DNA from: Rhodoferax sp.
Lineage (GTDB): Bacteria; Pseudomonadota; Gammaproteobacteria; Burkholderiales; Burkholderiaceae_C
Direction: 5' to 3'
Assembly (NCBI RefSeq): GCF_028714215.1
Contig: NZ_JAQTMS010000010.1
Span: 1 to 64,000 of the forward strand
DNA: 64,000 nt
Part shown: in pieces, positions 1 to 9,265 of the stretch
Position numbering within the stretch: the first letter of the stretch is position 1
Layout: every line of letters begins with the position of its first letter
Translations under genes and position numbers: made by a program
The notes under the pieces: generated by a model
Databases searched by the model: none
Told to the model about the DNA's origin: nothing
The model's input: the letters and a program-made list of their open reading frames with translations, nothing else

Positions 1-359
1 TCTCATCCACCGCGCCGTCCATCATGTCGACCGCGGTGGTGCCCAAGGCGCCGGCGGTGATTGCACCGCCACCGCCGCCCGCGCCGCCAGCCAAGCCCGC
101 GCCCAACCGCAACGACATCGGGGTCGCTTGTCCGACCCAGGTGCAGCCGGAGATGCCGCGCAAGGCGATGCAGGAGGGCACCGAGGGCGTCGTCAAGGCG
201 CAGATAAGGATCAAGGGCGGGGTCATCCAGGAGGTCACCATCCTGTCCGGGCCAAGGGTTTTTCATGCTGCGGTCAAGGCCGCTATGCTTCAGTACAAGT
301 GCATCTCCGATGGCGCCGAGGTCGTCGCTACTCAGGAATTTAATTTCAAGCTGGAGTGA
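1..359 (+). CDS. TonB C-terminal domain protein (5' end outside window)
   Basis: C-terminal part of a TonB-like energy transducer. The frame is open to the left edge, so the ATG at 24 is probably internal. A Pro/Ala-rich linker (about the first 30 visible residues) is followed by a TonB C-terminal fold with the usual pattern: CP near the start, 'AMQEGTEGVVKAQIRI', then 'GGVIQEVTILSG' and a final amphipathic strand. TonB proteins link the inner-membrane ExbB/ExbD motor to outer-membrane receptors; the anchoring helix would lie before the window. A TonB-dependent receptor lies 700 bp downstream on the other strand, but nothing shows that they work together. Confidence 0.75.
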   Translation, partial: SSTAPSIMSTAVVPKAPAVIAPPPPPAPPAKPAPNRNDIGVACPTQVQPEMPRKAMQEGTEGVVKAQIRIKGGVIQEVTILSGPRVFHAAVKAAMLQYKCISDGAEVVATQEFNFKLE

Positions 360-665
360 GTCAGGTAGTCGGGTTAGCACGGAGGGCGGCCCGAGCACCT
401 CTCTTCTGGCAATGACCCTGGGCCGAAAGACGGCAATAGTCGCCGCACCCACTCCAACATTGCGGACCAAGTCATCAGTCTATTTGCAGACAACCTCCTA
501 CGCTGATGACTCGCATTGACTTGACAACCCGCTCGATAGGAATCGCTTACAGCCTGTGCTACAGATCATAGGCCAGAAGCAACCCCTCTGTGCCCGCATT
601 TGATGCTGGACAGAGCCCTGTGTACTCCAATTTAAGCAAGATCGAGTCTTGTGCTCTCACATGGA

Positions 666-1003
666 GTAATCAGCATAACGAGTTATTATCGGCTGTGCCC
701 CTCCCACACCATCCGGTATGCAGGTCCGCACCGGGCGGTTCGAGAAGTTGAGGATTCTCCATACTCTGTGCGACAAAGCCGCAGCCGCAGTTTCCTCTCT
801 GCTGGGGGCATCTGACGCCTTGATCACAAGGGATTTGCGGTTACAGCCCACTTGGCAGTTTCCTCTATCCGGTTCTTGTTCATCGGCTCGGAATTTACGA
901 TCCGGGCTTCCTTCCCAAACTCGGTCGCCCTCGTGCAGTTGCGCTTCACTCGCTGTGATCAGTTTCCGAAAGGACTTGCACCTCGAAGAGTGCGCCCAGC
1001 ATG
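666..1003 (-). mobile_element. Group II intron relic lacking its reverse transcriptase
   Basis: Read on the minus strand, the 5' part (about 1003-860) resembles group II intron domain I, including AGGTGCAAGTCCT near 980. The 3' part looks like domains V and VI. At about 742-705 there is GAACCGCCCGG, then a GC-rich helix with a 2-nt AU bulge, then GGTGTGGGAGGGG. At about 695-666 there is a hairpin (CAGC..ATAA/TTAT..GCTG) with an unpaired A and a terminal AC, as expected for domain VI. Only about 340 bp remain; a full intron with its maturase is normally 2-3 kb, so the maturase gene is deleted. The small open frames here are not genes. Recognised from memory of intron consensus, not from a covariance search. 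Confidence 0.55.
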
Positions 1004-1016
1004 GGCGCCCGAAAAC

Positions 1017-1043
1017 AAAAAACCCCGCTTGACGGGGTTTTTT
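1017..1043. terminator. Bidirectional rho-independent terminator
   Basis: Perfect 11-bp inverted repeat AAAAAACCCCG / CGGGGTTTTTT around a 5-nt loop (CTTGA). It gives a GC stem with a U-tract in both directions. It lies 20 bp after the stop codon of the minus-strand TonB-dependent receptor, whose transcript it should end, and it also blocks readthrough from the left. Confidence 0.92.
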
Positions 1044-1062
1044 GCTTAGATGCCTTGGACTA

Positions 1063-4000
1063 TCAGAACTTGTAGTCGTAACTGGCCGTGATCTTCATAC
1101 TACGCGGCGCTGTATAAGACTCAACAGTACCGTAGCGCGTCCAAACGGAAGCCGCTCCGCCGGGGGTGTTATAGCGCTCTTCGATAACCTCGATCGACTG
1201 GCGGTTAAACAGATTGAAAATGTCCAACTTCAAGCCAAAGCCCTTGAGTGCTGCTGGTTTGTAAGACACATTCAAATCCAACCGCATATCCGGCGGGAGT
1301 TTGCCCAAACTTCCACGCGGCGAATCAACACCGTTGCAGAAGAAATAGGCTGAGCCGTAACCGGAATAAGCCATGGCCGCTGTAGGCGCATTGCCGATAC
1401 AGTTTTTCGGACGCCCCGACGCCCACAGGAAGTTGCCGCCAATACCCCACTCCGGCGTAGTCTGGTAGTAACCAAATACCTTCAATTGATGGGTCCGGTC
1501 ATTGGGCAGGAGACCTTGGGAATTGATGGAAAACTCCGGGAAGTCAAAGGCCTGCGAAGTCGATACGTCAGCCTGTCCGATGTCTGACAACAATTGACCT
1601 TCAAAGTTACCGGCATTGCGCGACCAGGTATAGGTCGCCTTGCCCCACCACTTGCCGTCAAACGGATGCTCGGCGAACAGGTCAATGGCAGTGTAGGTAC
1701 GGTTCACCTGCGGGAAGCCCAAGTCGGCAGCGGACAGAACAATATGCTCAAGCTTGCCATCACCATTCAGGTCCAGGTTGAAGGTGTTACCCAAACCCGG
1801 ATTGAACAGGGCGCAGTTGTAGCCGAAATTGCTCGCATCGACACCGTTGCGCGCTGCCCAAGCTTGAAATGGGCGGTCATCGCAATGGTCGTCAATCGCT
1901 GTCCTCAAGGTGCGGTAAGTGAACTTGCCACCGACATTAAGGCTCTTCGAAACAGCTTTTTCAAAGCCGAACGCCAGTTCGTCCTGGAAGTTACCGGTCA
2001 TGCCTTCGGCCGCAACCTGCGCTGGATCTTTGGCTTGACCCAATTCATTGTTGTTGGAATAGAGCTTGCTGATGGGTGTCAAACCGGTTGGTGTGCCATT
2101 GGCATCGACGCCGGTATATACATAGTTGGTCTGTGCATTCAAGGACGAACCGGCGCCGCGCACAGCCACATTGGTTGGCAGTGGCACGTGGTAGCGACCC
2201 AAATTACCAAAGACCTTCAGGGAAGAATCACCCATTACATCCCAGGTTGCGCCAAAACGTGGCGCCAACTGGGTTGGGAGGTCAATGTACGACTTGCCAT
2301 CACCATTCTTGTTATTGAAGCCTTCGTTGCGCAGCCCCAATGACAGCAACACCCGGTCGGTGACCTGGAAGCGGTCTTCGATATACCAGGCCGACTGATC
2401 AACGGTGGGGGTTGAAGCCGTCGCGCTGACAATTCCCTCCACGTAGTAGCCCTGCTGTGCATAGGGGTTACCAGTCACCGTATTGGTCGCCGCCGTGTCC
2501 TTGTTCAAGGGCACTGCAGGGTCGGTTTTACCATAGCGCCAAATGATGCCACCGGCGGTTGCCGATCCAGCCTTGGAGGTGATCGTATTCTTGTCAAGCC
2601 CGACCCGCAGCGTATGCTTGCTGGTCAATTTGTATTCCGCGTCGACCCGTGCACCCTTGTTTTCATCAAAGGCACCCGGCACCAGCAGGTTGCCGGAGAT
2701 ACCCTGCGCATTGCCATAGGGAGCAAAGGCCGGAATCTGATCCGCAGAGGTAGAGATCACTTGGCCGATGGCCGGGTTGTAGCCGGATGGAGTCTGCTCG
2801 TGTGGTGTACGGGTCCGACCCAGTACCACCGTGGCGGTCAAATCATCCGTCAGGTACCCGGTGTACTTCAGAATATCAACCACCGCACCCTGCTGCGCAG
2901 CCACTGGCGTAGGCCCCCAGTTCACGTAGGTCTGGCCCCCATTTTGCACATTGGTACGCTGCAAGGTCGCGTAGTTGAACCCAAAATATTTGCGATCATC
3001 TGTGACTTTGTCCGATATTCTGGTGTACTCAACACGATTGGCATCGGTAAGGTTCCAGTCCAGCTTTAACAGATAGCGCGGCGTATCCGTAGTAATCTCT
3101 TGAAACTGGGTCGATTGGGCAGCGGCAGACGCTGTATAAGAGGCACTGGTATTGGCCGTTCGAATTGAGTCGCGGTAGCGTTTCGTGTCTTCACCGGCCA
3201 CAAACATGAACAATTTGTCCTTGATGATGGGGCCACCAAGATAGAAAGAAGCGCTGTTGGTGGTGTCTGTGTTCAGTCCGTTGTACCAACGGAGCTTGCC
3301 GTCCAGGGCGGTGCCGTTCACTTCATAATACTGGTCTCTTGCCGTGGCCCGCAGGCTGTTGGGTTGCGTGGACATCGACACACCGCCAACCCACTCGTTG
3401 GTGCCGCTTTTGGTCACAATGTTGACCACACCGCCGGTAGAACGACCAAACTCAGCGCCATAGCCGCCAGTCAGCACCTGGGCTTGTGCGATAGAGTTGA
3501 ACGGCAGCTGCGAGAAACCGACTTGCGTCAACAATGTCGTGACTGGAAAACCGTTGATGTAATAAGCGTTTTCAGAGGCGCTGGAGCCACCGAAACTGGG
3601 GGCATTGCCACCACCAAAACGTGCGTCGCCGCGCGTCGTGTTGGGGGCCAGTTGAATGACGGCGCCGACGTTGCTGGCAACCGGCACCTTGGCCAGATCA
3701 TTAGCCGTAAACACGGTCGTCGAGCCCATCGACGAGACGTCGATTTTTTGCCGCAAACCAATCACTTGCACCGCTTGCAACTGGGCACCAAAGGTCACCT
3801 CGCTGCCTTGACCGATACGGACTTCAACGTTGTCGGTGCTGTTGGCGACCTTGCCATTGACCAGTTGCTCTACTTTGTAAGTTCCGGTCGACAGAGAGGC
3901 TGCGGTAAAACGTCCGCCACTGTCGGGCGTTATGGTGCGACGAGAACCTGTTTCTTTGTTGATGATCGAGATCGTCGTGCCCGCCGCAACGTCCACGTGC

Positions 4001-4137
4001 CCATAAATAGTGCCGGTGGCGTTGGTTTGCGCAACTGCGGTGGTGTTGATGCCAACCGCTAAAGCCGCAGCGCCGAACGCAACAAATAGTGCGCGAGCAA
4101 CCAAGGTTCTCTTAAATACAAGCTGTTTGCTATGCAT
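1063..4137 (-). CDS. TonB-dependent receptor with N-terminal carboxypeptidase-regulatory-like domain (Oar-like)
   Basis: Outer-membrane beta-barrel importer of 1024 aa. The start at 4137 (MHSKQ) is chosen because GAGGAC lies 5 nt upstream; a longer frame begins at 4155 without such a site. Signal peptide at about residues 1-37 (cut after AVAQ). A beta-sandwich of the CarboxypepD_reg type (about 41-120) precedes the plug (about 135-245, with 'VPVASNVGAVIQLAPN' and 'GGYGAEFGRSTGGVVNIVTKSG'), then a long barrel ending in aromatic 'YDYKF'. This architecture is known from the Oar family; the substrate (siderophore, oligosaccharide or peptide) cannot be told. The gene appears monocistronic, with a terminator directly after it. 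Confidence 0.9.
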   Translation of the reverse strand: MHSKQLVFKRTLVARALFVAFGAAALAVGINTTAVAQTNATGTIYGHVDVAAGTTISIINKETGSRRTITPDSGGRFTAASLSTGTYKVEQLVNGKVANSTDNVEVRIGQGSEVTFGAQLQAVQVIGLRQKIDVSSMGSTTVFTANDLAKVPVASNVGAVIQLAPNTTRGDARFGGGNAPSFGGSSASENAYYINGFPVTTLLTQVGFSQLPFNSIAQAQVLTGGYGAEFGRSTGGVVNIVTKSGTNEWVGGVSMSTQPNSLRATARDQYYEVNGTALDGKLRWYNGLNTDTTNSASFYLGGPIIKDKLFMFVAGEDTKRYRDSIRTANTSASYTASAAAQSTQFQEITTDTPRYLLKLDWNLTDANRVEYTRISDKVTDDRKYFGFNYATLQRTNVQNGGQTYVNWGPTPVAAQQGAVVDILKYTGYLTDDLTATVVLGRTRTPHEQTPSGYNPAIGQVISTSADQIPAFAPYGNAQGISGNLLVPGAFDENKGARVDAEYKLTSKHTLRVGLDKNTITSKAGSATAGGIIWRYGKTDPAVPLNKDTAATNTVTGNPYAQQGYYVEGIVSATASTPTVDQSAWYIEDRFQVTDRVLLSLGLRNEGFNNKNGDGKSYIDLPTQLAPRFGATWDVMGDSSLKVFGNLGRYHVPLPTNVAVRGAGSSLNAQTNYVYTGVDANGTPTGLTPISKLYSNNNELGQAKDPAQVAAEGMTGNFQDELAFGFEKAVSKSLNVGGKFTYRTLRTAIDDHCDDRPFQAWAARNGVDASNFGYNCALFNPGLGNTFNLDLNGDGKLEHIVLSAADLGFPQVNRTYTAIDLFAEHPFDGKWWGKATYTWSRNAGNFEGQLLSDIGQADVSTSQAFDFPEFSINSQGLLPNDRTHQLKVFGYYQTTPEWGIGGNFLWASGRPKNCIGNAPTAAMAYSGYGSAYFFCNGVDSPRGSLGKLPPDMRLDLNVSYKPAALKGFGLKLDIFNLFNRQSIEVIEERYNTPGGAASVWTRYGTVESYTAPRSMKITASYDYKF

Positions 4138-4593
4138 TGGAAGTCCTCTATTCAAAGAAAATTAAAAAACAAGACCCAAAGCAGTCACGCCTTCCTGATT
4201 ATTTAAGTAACCCGGGCAACACGACATAACTTGGCAACTTGTGACGTTTATTTTGACATGCCATTGTCCTGTGACTAACGCTTTGTTACATAACGGTTTT
4301 TACTCGAATGCCGGATCGAAACCCGCAGCAAAATACCCGACTTTTGCCGTACGGTTTATCTAAGTAGTTGATTTGTATTAAAAAATAAGACTACAAGACA
4401 GCCATAGCGAATGCTGATAGCGAACAAACAGCAAGCAACCAAGGGTTTTCTCTAGTCAAACGCGGTCCACCCTCGTTGCACTGACACAACATTATTTACA
4501 TAACTGAAGTATGGCGGACATAAACCTAGGATATACAAGGTTATCTGACCCGCGATTTTTCAGTAACCGGGTTTCAACGGAGAGTGACAAGGC
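4138..4593. other. Intergenic region between efflux operon and receptor gene
   Basis: About 456 bp without a credible gene. It is AT-richer than its surroundings (4190-4500). It must carry the promoter of the minus-strand receptor and the 3' end of the efflux transcript, but I see no convincing -35/-10 pair and no stem followed by a T-run. Confidence 0.5.
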
Positions 4594-7500
4594 TCAATGC
4601 GACTTGCCCCACAGCACCGCAATCTTCAGTGCCCGGTACAGCCAACGCAACAGTAGCAAGGTCAGCAATCCCTCCAGCAGGGTCAGCACAAAGGCCAGAA
4701 ACGGATTGCGACGCTCCGAACGTCTGCGAAACTTGGCAATCGCCCGATCCCGGGCGATTTCGATGCTGTCGTAGAAGGTCGGCACCACCAGCAGTGTCAA
4801 CAAGGTGGAGGTGATGGTGCCACCGATGATGGCAACGGCCAGTGGACGGTAGAACTCGCCCCCCTCGCCCAGGCCGATGGCCACCGGCAGCATGCCAGCG
4901 ATCAGGGCAAAAGTGGTCATCAGGATCGGGCGCAAACGCAGCCGCCCGGCGTGCATCAGCGCAGCCTCGCGGTCGGTTCCTTGCGCTTCCTCCTTGCGCG
5001 CGCAATCGAGCAGCAGGATGGCGTTCTTGGCCACCAGCCCCATCAGCATGATGATGCCGATGAAACTCATCAGGTTAAGGGTGTCGTGCGTCAGCAGCAA
5101 GCTGAGGACGACACCAATCAGGCTCAGCGGCAGCGACAGCATCACCGCCAGCGGCGCGGTAAAGGAGCCGAACTGCATGACCAGGATCAGGTACATCAGC
5201 CCAATGCCCGACAGCAGCGCGATCAGCATCTCGGTAAACAGTTCTTTCTGGTCCTGTCCGGCACCACCGAGCGAAAGCCCGTAGCCTGGGGGATAGTCGA
5301 AGGACTTGGCCAGTTTCATCGCGTCATCGGTGACTTCGCCGTTGGAGCGGCCCTGCGCGTTGGCGGACACGGTGATATTGCGCTTGCCGTTGGCGTGCTC
5401 AATGCCCGACGGTCCTTTGCCCATGCTGATGGTGGCGATCTGGTCCAGTGGCACCATCAGGTTGGTGCCGGAGACGGCAATCGGCAAGCGCTCTATGTTT
5501 TCCTTGCTGACGCGATCAAGCGGGTGCAGGCGCACCGCCACATCGCGGGTCTCACCGGTGGGGTCCACCCAATCCCCCACCTCAATACCCGCAAAGGCCA
5601 CACGCAGGGCTTGCGCCGCGTCATTCGCCGAAATACCCATGGAATTGGCCAGACCGCGGTTGAGTTCAATCTTCAGCTCTTTTTTGGGGTCTTGCTGGGA
5701 CAGGCCGACATCGACCGCGCCGGGAACCAGGCGCAGCTTGTCCATGTAGGCGCTGGTGATCTCCAGCAGCTTGCGCGAATCGGGGCCGGTAAAGTCGATC
5801 TGGACGGGCTTGCGCGCACCATTGTTCAGATCGTCTATCACGGTGTACTCGGCCCCCACCAGGGTGCGTATTTTTTCGCGCAAGTCGGTGGCGATTTCCT
5901 TGGCCGTGCGGCTGCGGGTATGGCGCTTGCCGATGTCAATGTAAATGCGTCCACCACCGGCCGTGATGTTGCTGTTGGTCTCCTTGGTCTCGGCAATGGT
6001 GCGGGCCAGCGCAGCGGCGCGTTCCATCTTCAGACGGGCATACTCGACCGACGATGAGGGTGGCGTGCGCACATCAATCATCAAGTTGCCGGAATCGGTG
6101 GCGGGTAGAAAGGCGGTACCACCCCACTTGACCTGCATCCCGATGGCCGCAAAAAGACTGAGCACTGCAATGGCGGTCATCCAGCGGCGGTGCTGCAAGG
6201 CCCATGAGATCACATAGCCGTAGCGGTTGGCCTGATGGTCAAACCAGCGATTAAAGCGTGCCAGCAACGCGCTGATGCCGGTCTTGGGCGCGCTGTGGTG
6301 GCCCACCGGATCGCCCCAGTAAGCCGACAACAGGGGGTCCAGTGTGAACGAGATGCCCAGGCTCACCAGTACCGAGCAGGTCACCGTCAGGGCAAAGGGG
6401 CGAAACCACTCGCCCGAGACGCCGGGCATGAAGGCCACCGGAACAAACACCGCGATGATGGAAAAAGTGGTGGCCGCTACCGCCAGCCCGATTTCGGCCG
6501 TGCCCTCCAGCGAGGCGGTGCGCCGGTCCGAGCCGCGCTGCATGTGGCGCACGATGTTTTCCCGCACCACGATGGCATCGTCAATCAGCACCCCAATGGC
6601 CAGCGAGAGTCCCAGCAAGGTCATGAAGTTGAGCGTGAAGCCGCACAGCCACACCGCAATGAACGCCGCAATAACGGAGGTCGGCAAGCTCAGCGCCGTG
6701 ATCAGCGTGGAGCGCCAGGAGTTCAGAAAGGCATAGACCACAAAGATGGTCAGTACTGCGCCCAGCATCAGGGAGTCGATCACGTTGTTCAGGCTGTTTT
6801 GCGCTTCCACACCGCCATCGCGGGTGATTTCGAGCTGGGTGCCAGGGTGCTCCTTGGCCAGCTCGGCATTGATGTCTTTCACCAGGTCACGTATGGCACT
6901 GGCGATGCTGACGGTGCTGGCGTCGCGCGAGCGCGTGACAAAAATACCCACGTTGGGCTTACCGCTGCGGATGCTGAAGGAGTCGATGTCGGCAAAGTTG
7001 TCGGCAATGCTGGCAACCTGTGCCAGGCGAACAATCTGGCCATCGAAGCGCTTGACCACAATGTTCTGAAATTCTTCCGGCGACTCGATGCGGCCGACCA
7101 GACGGATGCTTTCCTCGTCCAGCGTGCCACGCACCTTGCCGACCGGGGCGTTGCTGTTCTGTGCCCGCAGCGCGGCCACCACTTCGCCCACCGACACGTT
7201 GTATTCACGCAGCTTCTCCGCCCGCAACAGCACCGACAACTCGCGCTTCAGGGAGCCATTGATGTTGACCGTGGCCACGCCGGCGATGCCGCGCAGTTTG
7301 TCGGCCAGCACGTCCTCGGCCAGACGCGAAATCTCGGCGTGGCTCTGCTTGCTGGACGACAAGGCCAGGTTCATGATGGGCTGTGCCGCCGGGTCGAAGC
7401 GCCGCACGATCGGTTCGCGCATCTCGGTCGGCAGCTTGTAGCGCGCAGTGGAGATGACGGTGCGAACGTCATCAGCCGCCTCGATCATGTTCTTCTTGAA

Positions 7501-7788
7501 GGAAAACTGGATCCAGAAACTGGCATTGCCTTCGCTGCTGGTCGAGTAGACATCAGTGGCACCCGAGACACTTTGCAGCGATTTTTCCAGCCGATTGACG
7601 ATCTCGCGTTCCACCGAATCCGGCGAAGCCCCCGGGTAGGCAATGAAGACCTGGATGCCCGGAATTTCCACGTCCGGGCTCTGGTTCACGCGCAGCTTGT
7701 TGAGCGCCAGCAAGCCCATCGCCATCAGGGCAATGATCAATACGATGGTCGGGATGGGCCGCTTGATACTGAAGTCAGACAAGAACAT
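4594..7788 (-). CDS. RND efflux permease (AcrB/MexB, HAE1 family)
   Basis: Inner-membrane proton-driven multidrug exporter, 1064 aa, the usual family length. TM1 lies at about residues 10-30, followed by a large periplasmic porter domain. The proton-relay Asp pair of TM4 is present (D403-D404 in 'GVLIDDAIVV'), and the second half repeats the pattern ('LMGLVAKNAILLLD'). The gene follows the adaptor gene with a 2-nt gap, so the two are one operon transcribed right to left. No outer-membrane channel gene is next to it, so the pump probably uses a TolC-like protein encoded elsewhere. Substrates are not deducible. Confidence 0.95.
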   Translation of the reverse strand: MFLSDFSIKRPIPTIVLIIALMAMGLLALNKLRVNQSPDVEIPGIQVFIAYPGASPDSVEREIVNRLEKSLQSVSGATDVYSTSSEGNASFWIQFSFKKNMIEAADDVRTVISTARYKLPTEMREPIVRRFDPAAQPIMNLALSSSKQSHAEISRLAEDVLADKLRGIAGVATVNINGSLKRELSVLLRAEKLREYNVSVGEVVAALRAQNSNAPVGKVRGTLDEESIRLVGRIESPEEFQNIVVKRFDGQIVRLAQVASIADNFADIDSFSIRSGKPNVGIFVTRSRDASTVSIASAIRDLVKDINAELAKEHPGTQLEITRDGGVEAQNSLNNVIDSLMLGAVLTIFVVYAFLNSWRSTLITALSLPTSVIAAFIAVWLCGFTLNFMTLLGLSLAIGVLIDDAIVVRENIVRHMQRGSDRRTASLEGTAEIGLAVAATTFSIIAVFVPVAFMPGVSGEWFRPFALTVTCSVLVSLGISFTLDPLLSAYWGDPVGHHSAPKTGISALLARFNRWFDHQANRYGYVISWALQHRRWMTAIAVLSLFAAIGMQVKWGGTAFLPATDSGNLMIDVRTPPSSSVEYARLKMERAAALARTIAETKETNSNITAGGGRIYIDIGKRHTRSRTAKEIATDLREKIRTLVGAEYTVIDDLNNGARKPVQIDFTGPDSRKLLEITSAYMDKLRLVPGAVDVGLSQQDPKKELKIELNRGLANSMGISANDAAQALRVAFAGIEVGDWVDPTGETRDVAVRLHPLDRVSKENIERLPIAVSGTNLMVPLDQIATISMGKGPSGIEHANGKRNITVSANAQGRSNGEVTDDAMKLAKSFDYPPGYGLSLGGAGQDQKELFTEMLIALLSGIGLMYLILVMQFGSFTAPLAVMLSLPLSLIGVVLSLLLTHDTLNLMSFIGIIMLMGLVAKNAILLLDCARKEEAQGTDREAALMHAGRLRLRPILMTTFALIAGMLPVAIGLGEGGEFYRPLAVAIIGGTITSTLLTLLVVPTFYDSIEIARDRAIAKFRRRSERRNPFLAFVLTLLEGLLTLLLLRWLYRALKIAVLWGKSH

Positions 7789-7790
7789 GG

Positions 7791-8936
7791 CTATGTCCCT
7801 TTGGCGGCAGAAGCAGCGGATGCGGCGGCGGCGGGCGGTTTGGCGCCGACCAGTTCAACGCTCTGGCCTTCCTTCAAGCTCGAACCCGGGCTGCGCAGGA
7901 TCAGGTCACCATCGGCCAGCCCGCTGCGCACCTCGAAGTAGCCGGTGCGGGGGTCGCGCGCGCCGAGTGCCAGTTCGATCTGGTTCAACTTGTTGGCCTT
8001 GACGCGCCATACCGAGGCCTTGTCGCCGGCGCGCAGCACCACCGATTCCGGCAGTGTCAGGGCCTTCACGTTGCTGGCCTCTATCGTTCCTTCCGCATAC
8101 AGGCCCGACACCCGAGGTCGCTTCGCATCGTCAATGCTGACCAGCACTTCCACCTGGCGCGTCACGTCATTGGCACTCGGATCGACACGCGTCACCTTGC
8201 CGCGAAATTCCTGGCCGGCGTAGCCGTTGACGCGAAAGCTGACGGCCTGGCCGACGCTGACCACACTGATTTTGTCGGCCGACACGCGTCCGGCAAAGCG
8301 CATGCTGGTGGGGTCAATGACCTTGAGCAGTTCCTTGCCGATGGACGCCGTGTCGCCGGCCGACGCTTTGCGGTCGCTCACCACGCCATCAAACGGAGCG
8401 CGGACAACGGTGCGTTCGAGTTGCTGACGAGCCAGCACGGCGCGCGCATTGGACGCCGATAACTCGCTTTGGGCAGCGTTGCGCCGCACTTCGGCATCGT
8501 CCAGCGCCTGCAGGGAGGTCATGCCGGAGGCGCGCAGCGTTTTGAGACGCTCCAGATTGCGTTCCGCCTGGTCCAGTGCCTGGGTGGCGTTGCGGGCATT
8601 GGCCTCGGCCGATTGCAGGTTGTCGCGGATCGAGGTTTGGTCCAGTCGCACCAGTACGTCACCCCGGCGCACATTGTCGCCATTCTCCTTGAGCACTTGC
8701 AGTACCACGGCAGATACCTCGGCCCGCAGGTCAGCCTTGCGTTCGGGTTGGATCGAGCCGGTCACGACCGGACCCGACAGCAGGGCATTGGCCTGGACGG
8801 CCAGGAGGTCTTCTGGCGCCACGACCAGTTTGACGGGCGCCGCAGTGGCGTCTTTCTTGTCACCTTTTCCCGGCAACTTGTCGCAAGCGGAAAGGCAGGC
8901 AAGCAACGTGACAGCAATCAACAGTAGGCGAGGCAT
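7791..8936 (-). CDS. RND efflux periplasmic adaptor (membrane fusion lipoprotein)
   Basis: Connects the RND permease to the outer-membrane channel. 381 aa from the start at 8936 (MPRLLL), preceded by a GGAG site; the frame extends further to 9008 but that part lacks a signal peptide. Lipobox LLACLSAC puts the lipidated Cys at residue 18. Then come a barrel-sandwich half-motif ('LRAEVSAVVLQVLKENGDNVRRGDVLVRL'), a coiled-coil hairpin (about 100-165) and the second lipoyl half ('APFDGVVSDR'). First gene of the efflux operon. Confidence 0.93.
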   Translation of the reverse strand: MPRLLLIAVTLLACLSACDKLPGKGDKKDATAAPVKLVVAPEDLLAVQANALLSGPVVTGSIQPERKADLRAEVSAVVLQVLKENGDNVRRGDVLVRLDQTSIRDNLQSAEANARNATQALDQAERNLERLKTLRASGMTSLQALDDAEVRRNAAQSELSASNARAVLARQQLERTVVRAPFDGVVSDRKASAGDTASIGKELLKVIDPTSMRFAGRVSADKISVVSVGQAVSFRVNGYAGQEFRGKVTRVDPSANDVTRQVEVLVSIDDAKRPRVSGLYAEGTIEASNVKALTLPESVVLRAGDKASVWRVKANKLNQIELALGARDPRTGYFEVRSGLADGDLILRSPGSSLKEGQSVELVGAKPPAAAASAASAAKGT

Positions 8937-9265
8937 AGAGAAATCTCCGAGGCAAATACCAGTGGCTTGAGGTTCGGCATGACTTGATATTCTTCGATTC
9001 ATGCGCAAAGGGTCCGATTATGGCGTCAGCTCCAAGGCGGTCTGGGAGAGTGGCGTGTAGACATGGTGGGCATCCGATTTCTGATCGGATGCAATGTACC
9101 CAAGCCCGGCCGGCGGCGCACCCCTATTGCGACCAACCGCAGCCTCACGCGACGACAGGCTGATTTCAGGGCCTGAGCTGGCGCGGCAAACCGGCAATGT
9201 CTGCTTCAATCAATATCAGGCCTACGAGGCAGGTAGGCACGCCACGATTCCGCAAGGCGCCAAAG
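8937..9265. other. Intergenic region upstream of the efflux operon
   Basis: About 330 bp without a supported gene; the short frames here lack ribosome sites and family resemblance. It should hold the efflux promoter on the minus strand. The notable element is the perfect inverted repeat at 9070-9092, listed separately. Confidence 0.5.
9070..9092. repeat. Perfect 9-bp inverted repeat, possible operator of the efflux operon
   Basis: Arms GCATCCGAT and ATCGGATGC around a 5-nt spacer (TTCTG). It lies about 135 bp before the start codon of the adaptor gene, on the upstream side of that operon. Length and symmetry fit a dimeric repressor operator (TetR-like regulators often control RND pumps), but no regulator gene is adjacent. 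No T-run follows, so a terminator is less likely. Confidence 0.45.

Noticed and set aside
265..519. Small genes in 360-1062
   Set aside because: Frames overlap the TonB-like gene or the intron relic and have no ribosome sites.
4587..4596. AAGGCTCA near the end of the RND gene as a fourth copy of the TGAGCCTT-N17-CGTAA motif
   Set aside because: The second box is missing at 17 nt and the position is inside a coding region.
6235..7941. 568-codon open frame on the plus strand across the efflux genes
   Set aside because: Antisense to the RND permease and adaptor, His/Gln/Arg-rich, no ribosome site or family match. A high-GC shadow frame; the same holds for the long plus-strand frames over dnaX, fhs and the kinase.
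1063..8936. Receptor and RND pump as one siderophore export/import operon
   Set aside because: They are separated by 456 bp with no shared motif, and no biosynthetic genes are nearby.
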